NCBI GenBank assembly: GCA_002376965.1
Contig: DFOV01000415.1
Location: 1-13,506 of the forward strand
DNA: 13,506 bases
Source of the DNA: Gammaproteobacteria bacterium UBA3532
GTDB taxonomy: Bacteria > Pseudomonadota > Gammaproteobacteria > Enterobacterales > UBA3532
Reading direction: 5' to 3'
The position numbers were made by a program, and so were the translations under genes. Below the pieces are notes generated by a model. That model saw only the letters and a list, made by a program, of their open reading frames with translations. It was not told the origin of the DNA and made no database searches. This document shows positions 1-7,114 of the stretch, piece after piece; the stretch's first letter is position 1, and each line of letters starts with the position of its first letter.

Positions 1-444
1 ATTGCCCAAAATGCGGGTGAGCAACAAGGCAATGGTTTTGAATTGGAAACGCGCTTTAGCCCAACCGATTCTACGACGCTTATTGGGAACTTTTCGTTTC
101 AGGACTCACGTCACAGTGACAATGATGCAGCAATAGCCGATGCACCACGCCAACAGCTTTATCTAGGGATTGAGAATGAGTTGAGTGAGCGTCTAACCCT
201 GTTTTCACAAGCCAACTGGGTGATGAATCGCGAGCGGGCACCCGGTGATCCCAGAAATAAACTAGCCAACTACGCCACCCTCGATATGAGTTTGCGTATG
301 AAAGGCTTGTTTGATAATTGGAACTTAGGGCTAACGGTGCGTAATTTGACCGATGAAGCCGTGGTTGAGCCATCAAATGGTTCCATAGCTGACTACCCTA
401 TGGAAGGGCGGCATTTTATCGGTGAACTCAGTGTTGCATTCTAA
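1..444 (+). CDS. TonB-dependent outer-membrane receptor, C-terminal part (5' end outside window)
   Basis: The reading frame is open from base 1 and ends with TAA at 442-444, giving 147 visible residues. The pattern is that of the last beta-strands of a TonB-dependent receptor barrel. A 'GNGFELE' strand opening is followed by alternating polar/aromatic strands ('NFSFQDSRHSDN', 'LTLFSQANWV'), then 'YATLDMSLRMKG' and 'LGLTVRNLTDEAV', a short 'DYPMEGRHF' turn, and a closing strand ending in Phe ('GELSVAF'). A terminal Phe is the usual BamA-recognised end of outer-membrane barrels. The plug domain, TonB box and signal peptide lie upstream of the window, so the ligand (siderophore, vitamin, glycan or other) cannot be told. 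The gene converges on the diguanylate cyclase gene with a 4-base overlap of stop codons, and no terminator is visible at its end. Confidence 0.85.
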   Translation: MAQNAGEQQGNGFELETRFSPTDSTTLIGNFSFQDSRHSDNDAAIADAPRQQLYLGIENELSERLTLFSQANWVMNRERAPGDPRNKLANYATLDMSLRMKGLFDNWNLGLTVRNLTDEAVVEPSNGSIADYPMEGRHFIGELSVAF

Positions 445-1580
445 ATGATCCCCAGCTGGCGTAATTCACTCGGGGCCAGTGAGGTGATGCCAACTCGGTT
501 GCGTCCTTGTTGTTTGCAGGCAATAACCTGCTTATCCAGGGCTTGAAGGGCCAGTTGGATATTTTCGGTAGTTGCTTTGATGGCACAGCCAGCGATAGAC
601 GCTGTGATACTGGGCTGCTCTTCACGTACTTCGAATGAATGATTCTCGATTGCGCTTCGAACGTTTTCAGCAACTAGCCGAATATTTGCCGTTGATTTGG
701 GGCCGAGCAGCACCATAAACTCATCCCCACCCCAACGAACCACCTCGTCACTACGTCGTAATTGTTGTTGGATAACACTACCAATGGTTAGCAGTAAGTG
801 ATCGCCAGCCTGGTAGCCAAAGGCTTCGTTTAATTGTTTAAAATGATCGAGGTCGATAAGCAGCAGCGCAATCTTTTCTGAGCGTTCAGTTTGGCGTTCG
901 CTGATCAGACTTAAGCGGTTATTCATATAGCGGCGATTCGGCAAACCGGTGAGATCATCACATAGCGAAGCTTTCTGCAGCGCCTCCCGCGAGCTGTTTA
1001 ACATGCTGATAAGGCGTTGTTGATAGTTTTGGTGGATAGTTAAAAACAGGATCACCGCAAAAAAAGACAGAATGAAGCGGCTCTTTTCGATATCACGGTA
1101 AGGGTAAACATCGAGAAACGGCAGATCGGCATAGAAAAACACCCAGGCACATATCAGTAAAATCGCATTTAGAATTATCCCCGTTTTTAAGCTCGGTGTA
1201 TTAAACAGTATCATGGCCAATGGATAGCACCAGAGTAGCCCGCTACCCTCATAGGAACCGCTATAAATAAAATAAATCGCTAAAAACAGTGCAGGCAAAG
1301 TAATCAGAACATTTAAGTGGCGGTCATTTCTGTCCTCATTCGACAGGGCTCGTAATAGCAAGACGCTCGGAAAAAAGCCTATTGATACGAGGAGGATGCC
1401 TAACGAAAGATGATTACTGGCTAAATGATGCAGGCCAAAGGCTTCAAGGAAAAAGGTGTAAAACCCGAGCGTGAGAAGGCGAGTCAAGCGGGTGCGTTGC
1501 TTGAGGTACAAGCTGATACGCTCGTTATCTGATAGTAACGCGCTGGATTGTTGCTTCTCAGCTGGCGTAGTAGCGCTCAT
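441..1580 (-). CDS. membrane-bound diguanylate cyclase (GGDEF domain)
   Basis: 379 residues. The N-terminal half (about residues 30-185) is a membrane sensor region with roughly six hydrophobic segments of no family I can name. A short linker (about 185-205) leads to a C-terminal GGDEF domain beginning 'DDLTGLPNRR' (208-217). Metal- and substrate-site residues look intact: 'LIDLDHFKQLNE' with Asp243/Asp245, and a full GGDEF signature at 284-288. The RxxD inhibitory I-site (Arg275-Asp278) sits exactly five residues before it, so an active enzyme with product inhibition is predicted, making c-di-GMP from two GTP at the inner membrane. The end of the domain is somewhat degenerate ('ALDKQVIACKQQGRNRV', where the usual text is AD-x-ALY-x-AK). 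No EAL domain is present. The start is the ATG at 1578-1580; no clear Shine-Dalgarno sequence precedes it. The signal it senses is unknown. Confidence 0.9.
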   Translation of the reverse strand: MSATTPAEKQQSSALLSDNERISLYLKQRTRLTRLLTLGFYTFFLEAFGLHHLASNHLSLGILLVSIGFFPSVLLLRALSNEDRNDRHLNVLITLPALFLAIYFIYSGSYEGSGLLWCYPLAMILFNTPSLKTGIILNAILLICAWVFFYADLPFLDVYPYRDIEKSRFILSFFAVILFLTIHQNYQQRLISMLNSSREALQKASLCDDLTGLPNRRYMNNRLSLISERQTERSEKIALLLIDLDHFKQLNEAFGYQAGDHLLLTIGSVIQQQLRRSDEVVRWGGDEFMVLLGPKSTANIRLVAENVRSAIENHSFEVREEQPSITASIAGCAIKATTENIQLALQALDKQVIACKQQGRNRVGITSLAPSELRQLGII

Positions 1581-1617
1581 GTTTGGCTGTCGGTGTCATT
1601 AGCTTTGGTAGGGCTCT

Positions 1618-1623
1618 AGTATA
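1618..1623 (-). promoter_or_regulatory. possible -10 box for the diguanylate cyclase gene
   Basis: On the minus strand the hexamer TATACT (5 of 6 to consensus) lies about 38 bases upstream of the ATG. No convincing -35 hexamer is found at 16-18 bases, so this is only a candidate. Confidence 0.25.
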
Positions 1624-1695
1624 CTGAAAAGAGGGCGTACAAACGAGGTAAGTTTGGCTAAGGCCATCGCCTCCAATAACAGTAACAGGGGAAAC

Positions 1696-1710
1696 CACGA
1701 AATATTCGTG
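1696..1710. repeat. small perfect hairpin (6-bp stem, 3-nt loop)
   Basis: CACGAA-ATA-TTCGTG, a perfect 6-bp inverted repeat that ends one base before the left arm of the large inverted repeat at 1712. No T-run follows on either strand. Confidence 0.5.
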
Positions 1711-1711
1711 T

Positions 1712-1786
1712 GACAGCTGCCTGGTCATCAGCTTCCTATCATTTGATTGGAATGCAAATTCTTCGATGATGGACCAGGCAGCTGTC
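1712..1786. repeat. long inverted repeat, 19/20-bp arms, in the spacer between the lipoprotein and GGDEF genes
   Basis: The left arm gacagctgcctggtcatca (1712-1730) is the exact reverse complement of the right arm tgatggaccaggcagctgtc (1767-1786), apart from one extra G in the right arm. The 36-base loop holds a further 5-bp inverted repeat (ATTTG at 1741-1745, CAAAT at 1755-1759). It lies 36 bases beyond the lipoprotein stop codon on the minus strand. It could act as a transcription stop or 3'-end stabiliser, but no U-tract follows. It could also be a short non-autonomous mobile or intergenic repeat; no clear target-site duplication was seen. No second copy occurs in this window. Confidence 0.75.
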
Positions 1787-1822
1787 TACTATTTAATTGC
1801 TCAAAACTTTTGTGTTGGGCAA

Positions 1823-4800
1823 CTAGTTTAGTCTTAATACCCCTGTACCATCACCAGCGTAACTAAATTCAAGGAAATAGTCGCCTTCAGGTACAATCCA
1901 CACGCCTCCCCCTGTAGCACAGTCTGCAGTTGCTTTGGTGCCAGCAACGTAATCTACAGCAGTCTCAAACGATCCAGTCGCGTCGCCACAATTGGTTCCT
2001 GCGCTCCAACCATCATCAGAGATTCTCATCCCACCGTCAGGCAATGAAATATTCTTTGTGTACACTCCTGACGCACCGTCAAATGGAAGAACATTGTTAT
2101 CCTCAAAAGTCCAATCACTGAACGCCCCAACCACATAGAGTGTCGCAGGAGCTTCAACACCAGCAGTTAACGGCGCTGCTGGATTCTCTGGTTCTGGAGT
2201 GACAATTGGATTTTGCCCAATGATTTGGAAACTACCAGTCCCTGTTTCCAAATCACCACCCGCATAACTGAAGCCAAAGAGGTAGGTGCCAGCTTCTGGC
2301 TCTATAGTGATGTCTTTTGCATCAAAGCCGCCAGCACAGACTGATGGGTTTATTTCGTTGAGTGGCATGGGAACTGCTTCGAAATTGGCCGCTACACCGC
2401 AGTTTGTTGGGCCGCTCCAATCTGCGTCTACAAACTTAAAGGCTTCTGCTCCCCCGGCAATTTCAGCTGTTGTGCTGTAGATTCCATCTTGAAATACTAA
2501 TTGATTGGTTGTTCCCCAGTCGCCACCGATGCCTCTTAGAAACATATCAACGCCAGTGTCAATGCCAGCGGCTAGTGATAGTTGCTCTGAAGTTGTAGCT
2601 AGAGGTTGACTAATGATTTGGAAGCTGCCTGTACCAGTTTCACCGTCGTTACCAACATAGCTAAAGCCGAAGAAATAATTACCTGCCTCAGGCTCAATAA
2701 TAATGTCACTAACATCAAAGCCGTCAGCACAAACTGATGGGTTGACTATACCAATTGGCATCGGCTCATTTTGAAAGTTAGGTGCTACCCCGCAATTGGT
2801 CACTCCCGTCCAAGCATCATCAGCAAATTTAAAGGCTTCGACTCCTCCTGTGACTTCCAATGTTATGCGGTAGATGCCATTTTGAAATGCCAATTGAGTG
2901 GATGTTCCCCAGTCGCCGCCAATACCCCTTAAAAACATATCGACGCCAGTGTCAATGCCTTGAGGTAGCGCCAACTCGCTTGGCTCAGGCACAAAACCAG
3001 CCAGTTCAGGTCTTAGCAGTCCCGGTAGAATAACAAACTCGCCAGTCGCTGTTTCACCATCGTCGCTTCCCTGGTAGCTGAAATGGAATGTGTAGGTGCC
3101 AGCTTCTGGGACGATGTGAATATCTTTGGAATCAAAACCCGGAGCACAAAATAGTGGGTTGTTGATCGCTAACGGCATAGGAACTGCTTCGAAATTGGCT
3201 TCAACGCCGCAGCTGGTGGTACCACCCCAATCTGCATCAGCAAATTTAAAGGCTTCGGTACCTCCAGCAAGGTCCATTGTTATGCTGTAGATGCCATCCC
3301 TATATTCAAGGCGGTTAGTGGTGCTCCAGTCACCGTCAATGCCACGAAGGTACATCTGAACCGGCGCTGGAATGCCACGGTTTATTATTGGTAGTGGGGT
3401 TGGGGGGATGGATGACGGAGCAAGGGTTGAACCGGGAGCAATGATTGCATATTCGCCGAAGGCTTGATCGCCAACAATTGCTCCATAGCTAAAGCCAAAG
3501 GTGTAGATGCCTGGATCTACTTCAATAGCAATGTTCGAGGAATCAAACCCCCAATCGCAGGTGAGGGTATACTGCGTATTTAGTTGGCTTGTTTCTCCCC
3601 AACGAAATGCTGAAGCACCGCAGTGGCGAGTATCTGTCCAGCCTGCGTCGGAAAACCGAAAAGACTCTGCACCTGAGGCAAATACGTCAACGCTATATAT
3701 GCCATCGTTGAACGTCATCGGTGTTGAGGCTCCCCAGTCACCACGGATACCGCGTAGATACATTGTTACGCCAGTATCGTTGCCAGGGCTTATAAATACG
3801 GTTTCTGGGGGAAGTGGCAGGTTCGCCGTTTTTGTGACATGCATCATGCCAGCGCCACTGTCGTTATCCACCGCTTCATACTGAAAGCCAAAAAGGTAGA
3901 ACCCACCGGTGAAATCCATGCTGATATCTGCTGCATCGAATCCTCCCGCGCAGATTAGCGAGTGGGTGGTGTCGAGAGAAACGGCTACGCCTTGTTGACT
4001 TGGTATCTCTCCGCACTTTGTGGCGGGCGACCAGTCTGCGTCGGCAAATTGAAAGCGTTCGGAGCCTGCTTCTATGGGCAATTCAATAGTATATATACCC
4101 TGCTCCCATTGCATGGGATAAGTTAGTCCCCAATCTTCTCCTATACCACGCAGATACATTTCAGTTCCTGCATTGTCTCCAGGCAATAAACCTAATATAG
4201 GGTGCGGCGTACCTGGATGCTCTCCGCCACTAGTGACAGTAAATGTTCCGCTACCCGTGTTGCCATCATTGCCACCGTAGCTAAATAGGAAGGTGTAGGT
4301 GCCTGCATTGGGCTCGATATAGATGTCTTTGGCATCGAAACCGCCCGCACACAGAGACGGGTGTACTGCTTCGACAGGCAATGGCAATGCCTCTAACTCG
4401 GACGGCACACCACAGTTGGTTGTGGCAGACCAGTCGGCATCGGCAAATTTAAAGATCTCGATTCCTCCTGCCACTTCTACAGTAGCACTATATACGCCGT
4501 CAGCGAAAGTAAGAGGGGTAGCCCTTCCCCAGTCTCCACCAATTCCGCGTAGGTACATGTCAACACCTGCGTTGACGCCTGGGCTTAACGTACCACATTC
4601 CAATACATTGGGATTGGTTGGCGCACAATCATCATCATCTAGCACGCCGTCATTATCATCATCCTCGTCGAGCCTGTTCGGAATGCCGTCGTTATCGCTA
4701 TCTAATTCAGCAATGCGAATCGAGTCGAGATAACCGGCATCCTCAAAGTCAGAAACACTGCCGTCTTTCTGGTAGCTCCAGGTCAAGGTATGTTCACCTG

Positions 4801-6391
4801 CACTGATCGGCAAATTGACTTTTTGCCAAGAAGTTTGGCCGCTAATTTCCTGGCGGAACTGACCGTCGATAGAGAATATCAGGTAGTCCCATCCAAGCTC
4901 CGATGAGGTTTTCCAATAAAAGCTGAGTTCAGAATCGTCGTGAGCTACGTTAACACGCATGGATAGTGTTGAAGACTCGTTGTCATCGATATCGCCACTG
5001 CGCATAGCGGGGCCAGATACGCCGTCATCAATCACTTCCCAGGAGGTATCGGCGGTGGTCACCCACTCAAAGTCTATAATGCCTAAAATGCCTTCGGTTA
5101 CCGTTGGATCGTATGGATCGGCGTCGGTTTCATCGGGCGAGCCATCGTTATCATCATCGGGATCTGCATTATCGCCGATGCCGTCATTATCGAAATCTTG
5201 CGATTCGGTTGGATCAAAAGGAAATGCATCGTTTTGATCGTCGACACCGTCGTTGTCATCGTCATTATCGGCGTTGTCGCCAATTCCATCCTGGTCGCTG
5301 TCCATTGACTCCTTGCGGTCATAAGGAAAGGCATCCTGCTCATCAACAACGCCATCGTTGTCGTCGTCGTTATCAGCATTGTCGCCTTGACCATCGCCAT
5401 CCCAGTCTTGAGATTCGGTTGGATCCAGCGGGAATGCATCTGCGTTGTCTGGTACACCATCATTGTCATCATCGGTGTCTTTGGCGTTTACCAATCCATC
5501 ATTGTCGGAGTCGATAACATTGTTGGTATTAGTTAGTGGCGGAGGCGGCGGATCAACATTATCCTGTTGCTCGTTGCCTTCGTTGCCTTCGTTGCCTTCG
5601 TTGCCTTCGTTGCCTTCGTTGCCTTCCGGTTGCTCAGGATTGGTCGTGCCATTGTCGGTTTCATCCGGCTGCTCTTCGCCATCTTCAGGCTCAACCGTGG
5701 GTTGGCTAGGATCAAGCGGCGCGCTATCTTCGTTATCGGGAATGCCGTCGTTGTCATCGTCGTCGTCTTGGCTATCACCCACACCATCATTGTCACTATC
5801 CAGCTCGGCTGGTATGCCAATAAGCGTTAGCTGTTGCGAAAAATGTTGAATCGCTTCGTCACTGCTGACTAAGCCTGGAGAACCTGGGTGTGCAGCCTGT
5901 AGCGCCTCGAACAGGCGAGCCAATTCGCCGTCTTGTGGGAGTTGTTGCGGCAGGGGAGTCGTTAAGTCGAGCGTTGTTTGAGCAAATATATCGCGGGTTT
6001 GCTGTGAAATTTCAATCACATTATCGCTGGGGTCAGTATCAATGGATTGAAGTAATCGAATAATGTTGACCACGATGGGGCTATTAACAAACTGTGCTCC
6101 TTCGGGAGCAAGATCGAGCGGGGTAACTGTCGGCGCGCCGATGGCTTCCCCTATTTTCAACCCACCAATAAAAAAGGAGACGGTTTCGCCCGGCGCATAA
6201 TTGAAGCGTCCTTCACTGTCGGTAAAGCCTTGAAACGATGGCGATTCATAATAGATTCCGGACACTGGGTCATCAACAAAAATACCGCTTTCGCTGGTGA
6301 TGTTATTGCTATCGTCATTGTCGCTATCCGAACCGCAACCCTGAAGGGCGGCTAACATACAGGATGCGAGGATAAGTTTATGAAATTTCAT
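1823..6391 (-). CDS. very large surface lipoprotein: TSP3 repeats plus seven tandem carbohydrate-binding-like modules
   Basis: About 1522 residues from the ATG at 6389-6391. This start is chosen because 'MKFHKLILASCMLAALQGC' is then a clean lipoprotein signal peptide with lipobox L-Q-G-C (Cys19, Gly at +2, which suits outer-membrane sorting). The frame stays open to 6433, where an upstream ATG would add 14 residues and spoil the signal. Order of parts: an N-terminal beta-rich domain (about 28-190; 'GFTDSEGRFNYAPGE', 'FFIGGLKIG', 'VTPLDL'), seen in many gammaproteobacterial lipoproteins; a first TSP3 block (DSDNDG/DDDDDNDG, calcium-binding type); an acidic E/G/N/Q/P linker with six EGN triplets and a PPPPP run; a second TSP3 block of about four repeats; a lectin/MAM-like beta-sandwich (about 435-570); a third TSP3 block; then seven tandem modules to the C-terminus. 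No enzymatic signature is visible. Surface glycan binding or adhesion is inferred. A 78-base gap separates it from the aldolase gene upstream. Confidence 0.88.
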   Translation of the reverse strand: MKFHKLILASCMLAALQGCGSDSDNDDSNNITSESGIFVDDPVSGIYYESPSFQGFTDSEGRFNYAPGETVSFFIGGLKIGEAIGAPTVTPLDLAPEGAQFVNSPIVVNIIRLLQSIDTDPSDNVIEISQQTRDIFAQTTLDLTTPLPQQLPQDGELARLFEALQAAHPGSPGLVSSDEAIQHFSQQLTLIGIPAELDSDNDGVGDSQDDDDDNDGIPDNEDSAPLDPSQPTVEPEDGEEQPDETDNGTTNPEQPEGNEGNEGNEGNEGNEGNEQQDNVDPPPPPLTNTNNVIDSDNDGLVNAKDTDDDNDGVPDNADAFPLDPTESQDWDGDGQGDNADNDDDNDGVVDEQDAFPYDRKESMDSDQDGIGDNADNDDDNDGVDDQNDAFPFDPTESQDFDNDGIGDNADPDDDNDGSPDETDADPYDPTVTEGILGIIDFEWVTTADTSWEVIDDGVSGPAMRSGDIDDNESSTLSMRVNVAHDDSELSFYWKTSSELGWDYLIFSIDGQFRQEISGQTSWQKVNLPISAGEHTLTWSYQKDGSVSDFEDAGYLDSIRIAELDSDNDGIPNRLDEDDDNDGVLDDDDCAPTNPNVLECGTLSPGVNAGVDMYLRGIGGDWGRATPLTFADGVYSATVEVAGGIEIFKFADADWSATTNCGVPSELEALPLPVEAVHPSLCAGGFDAKDIYIEPNAGTYTFLFSYGGNDGNTGSGTFTVTSGGEHPGTPHPILGLLPGDNAGTEMYLRGIGEDWGLTYPMQWEQGIYTIELPIEAGSERFQFADADWSPATKCGEIPSQQGVAVSLDTTHSLICAGGFDAADISMDFTGGFYLFGFQYEAVDNDSGAGMMHVTKTANLPLPPETVFISPGNDTGVTMYLRGIRGDWGASTPMTFNDGIYSVDVFASGAESFRFSDAGWTDTRHCGASAFRWGETSQLNTQYTLTCDWGFDSSNIAIEVDPGIYTFGFSYGAIVGDQAFGEYAIIAPGSTLAPSSIPPTPLPIINRGIPAPVQMYLRGIDGDWSTTNRLEYRDGIYSITMDLAGGTEAFKFADADWGGTTSCGVEANFEAVPMPLAINNPLFCAPGFDSKDIHIVPEAGTYTFHFSYQGSDDGETATGEFVILPGLLRPELAGFVPEPSELALPQGIDTGVDMFLRGIGGDWGTSTQLAFQNGIYRITLEVTGGVEAFKFADDAWTGVTNCGVAPNFQNEPMPIGIVNPSVCADGFDVSDIIIEPEAGNYFFGFSYVGNDGETGTGSFQIISQPLATTSEQLSLAAGIDTGVDMFLRGIGGDWGTTNQLVFQDGIYSTTAEIAGGAEAFKFVDADWSGPTNCGVAANFEAVPMPLNEINPSVCAGGFDAKDITIEPEAGTYLFGFSYAGGDLETGTGSFQIIGQNPIVTPEPENPAAPLTAGVEAPATLYVVGAFSDWTFEDNNVLPFDGASGVYTKNISLPDGGMRISDDGWSAGTNCGDATGSFETAVDYVAGTKATADCATGGGVWIVPEGDYFLEFSYAGDGTGVLRLN
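2065..4576 (-). repeat. seven tandem ~131-139-residue modules within the lipoprotein
   Basis: Counting residues from the lipoprotein ATG, the module signatures start at about 612, 745, 877, 1013, 1152, 1283 and 1418 (nt 4558, 4159, 3763, 3355, 2938, 2545 and 2140). Modules 1-6 share M-(Y/F)-L-R-G-I-x-x-D-W, then D/N-G-(I/V)-Y, G-x-E-x-F-(K/R)-F-x-D-x-x-W, a CG pair, a second Cys followed by G-F-D, and a closing G-x-Y-x-F-x-F-S/Q-Y strand. Module 7 is divergent ('LYVVGAFSDW') but keeps both Cys. The layout resembles the small Ig-like starch-binding/X25-type modules attached to pullulanases. That assignment comes from memory of the pattern and is tentative. Confidence 0.75.
5104..5520 (-). repeat. 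TSP3 (thrombospondin type 3) calcium-binding repeat block
   Basis: It encodes about four repeats of D-x-D-x-D-G-x-x-D-x-x-D-x-D-D-D-N-D-G followed by an 'AFPxDPTES' linker. Related single blocks flank it at about 5697-5808 and 4588-4706. TSP3 repeats are known to bind Ca2+ and rigidify extracellular proteins, which would make this lipoprotein calcium-dependent in shape. Confidence 0.8.
5571..5624 (-). repeat. 9-bp minisatellite, six perfect copies, encoding (EGN)6
   Basis: On the plus strand the unit TCGTTGCCT is repeated six times without a mismatch. On the coding strand it gives Glu-Gly-Asn triplets. Because the unit is three codons, copy-number change would alter the acidic linker length without shifting the frame. 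Confidence 0.92.
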
Positions 6392-6441
6392 TGGCGCAAA
6401 CTCGTGGCAAAATATATGGGCGCACTTTAGCATAGAAATAT

Positions 6442-6457
6442 AGGGAAAAATATCCCT
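6442..6457 (-). terminator. weak hairpin after the aldolase gene
   Basis: AGGGA (6442-6446) pairs with TCCCT (6453-6457) around a 6-base A/T loop, 13 bases past the aldolase stop on the minus strand, followed by an A/T-rich tract. The stem is only 5 bp, so it may at most be a leaky terminator before the lipoprotein gene. The T-run is better on the plus strand, where no gene needs it. Confidence 0.3.
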
Positions 6458-6469
6458 TTTTAGTTAAGG

Positions 6470-7114
6470 CTACTGCTTGCCGTAGCTTGCGAATTTTTTG
6501 ATTGCTTCGTCGATTTGGCTTGGTGTCAGGTTTTTGATTGGCTCAATAGCGATGATATCAAGGTATATCGAACAGAGGTGCTCGATTTCCTGGAGTACAG
6601 TGAATGCGCTCTTAATGTCATGCCCAGCGCTTATTATGCCATGATGTGCCAGCAGACACGCGCGTCGGTTATGCAGTGCCGCTACCGCTGCTTCTGCGAG
6701 GGCCGGAGTTCCAAAAGTGTGGTATGGCGCACAACGAACAGAGTCACCACCTGCGATAGCGATCATATAATGAAAAGGTGGAAGCTCACGTTCCATGCAA
6801 GCAACCGCTGTCGCTTTGGGACTATGGGCATGCAGAACGGCATTGAGTTCCGGTCGAGATTGCAGGATGGCATGATGGAAGTGCCATTCGCTGGATGGGC
6901 GGCGTTGATTGGCTGGTGCTTTGCCTTGGTCGTCGATATAAACGATGTCTTCCACCGTTAGTTGATCATAAGCCATACCGCTGGGCGTTATGAACAAGCC
7001 ATCTTGCCAACGAATTGACGCATTACCACTGGTGCCTTTGTTCAGTCCGCGCTGATCCATCTCGATACAATAGTCAATCAACGACTGACGCATTTGTTGC
7101 TCATTCTTCTCCAT
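6470..7114 (-). CDS. ald2: class II (FucA-like) aldolase, probable 5-(methylthio)ribulose-1-phosphate aldolase of the DHAP shunt
   Basis: 214 residues. It matches L-fuculose-1-phosphate aldolase over its full length, e.g. 'SSEWHFH', 'FHYMIA', 'GGDS', 'CAPYHTFGT', 'LLAHHG' and the tail 'KKFASYG'. The Zn2+ and catalytic residues of FucA (Glu73, His92, His94, His155, Tyr113) fall at Glu76, His95, His97, His158 and Tyr116, a constant offset of three. Its partner is mtnA: the start codon lies inside the last codons of mtnA (14-base overlap) with GGGAG at 7121-7125, six bases upstream, so the pair is coupled. FucA-like aldolases next to mtnA are the Ald2 enzymes that split methylthioribulose-1-P, or deoxyribulose-1-P, into DHAP and an aldehyde without oxygen. 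MtnB (dehydratase) is a relative and would be the default label for a gene beside mtnA, but the FucA-type motifs argue against it. A true fuculose aldolase is less likely here. Confidence 0.8.
   Translation of the reverse strand: MEKNEQQMRQSLIDYCIEMDQRGLNKGTSGNASIRWQDGLFITPSGMAYDQLTVEDIVYIDDQGKAPANQRRPSSEWHFHHAILQSRPELNAVLHAHSPKATAVACMERELPPFHYMIAIAGGDSVRCAPYHTFGTPALAEAAVAALHNRRACLLAHHGIISAGHDIKSAFTVLQEIEHLCSIYLDIIAIEPIKNLTPSQIDEAIKKFASYGKQ

Noticed and set aside
1712..1820. Integron attC site around the inverted repeat
   Set aside because: GTTGGGC at 1814-1820 fits one attC core box, but no matching GTTRRRY/RYYYAAC partner lies at the other end of the palindrome. The neighbouring genes are large chromosomal genes, not cassettes.
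4323..5849. Several long open frames on the plus strand, and a second minus-strand frame, inside the lipoprotein gene
   Set aside because: They mirror the Asp-rich and repeat-rich codons of the real gene (poly-Ser, His/Arg-rich or Met/Thr-rich translations). They lack ribosome binding sites and look like no protein family.
6391..6433. Upstream ATG that would add 14 residues to the lipoprotein
   Set aside because: The extension (MLKCAHIFCHEFAP) would precede and disrupt a clean lipoprotein signal peptide starting at the ATG at 6391.
6515..6961. 148-codon open frame antisense to the aldolase gene
   Set aside because: It lies wholly opposite a well-conserved enzyme gene, has no ribosome binding site, and its translation has no recognisable pattern.
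6470..7114. Labelling the aldolase MtnB (methylthioribulose-1-phosphate dehydratase) because it adjoins mtnA
   Set aside because: The motifs SSEW, HYMIA, CAPYHTFGT and LLAHHG and the C-terminal tail follow L-fuculose-1-phosphate aldolase with a constant residue offset. The characteristic MtnB motifs I know (e.g. the 'HGLYAWG' region) are absent.
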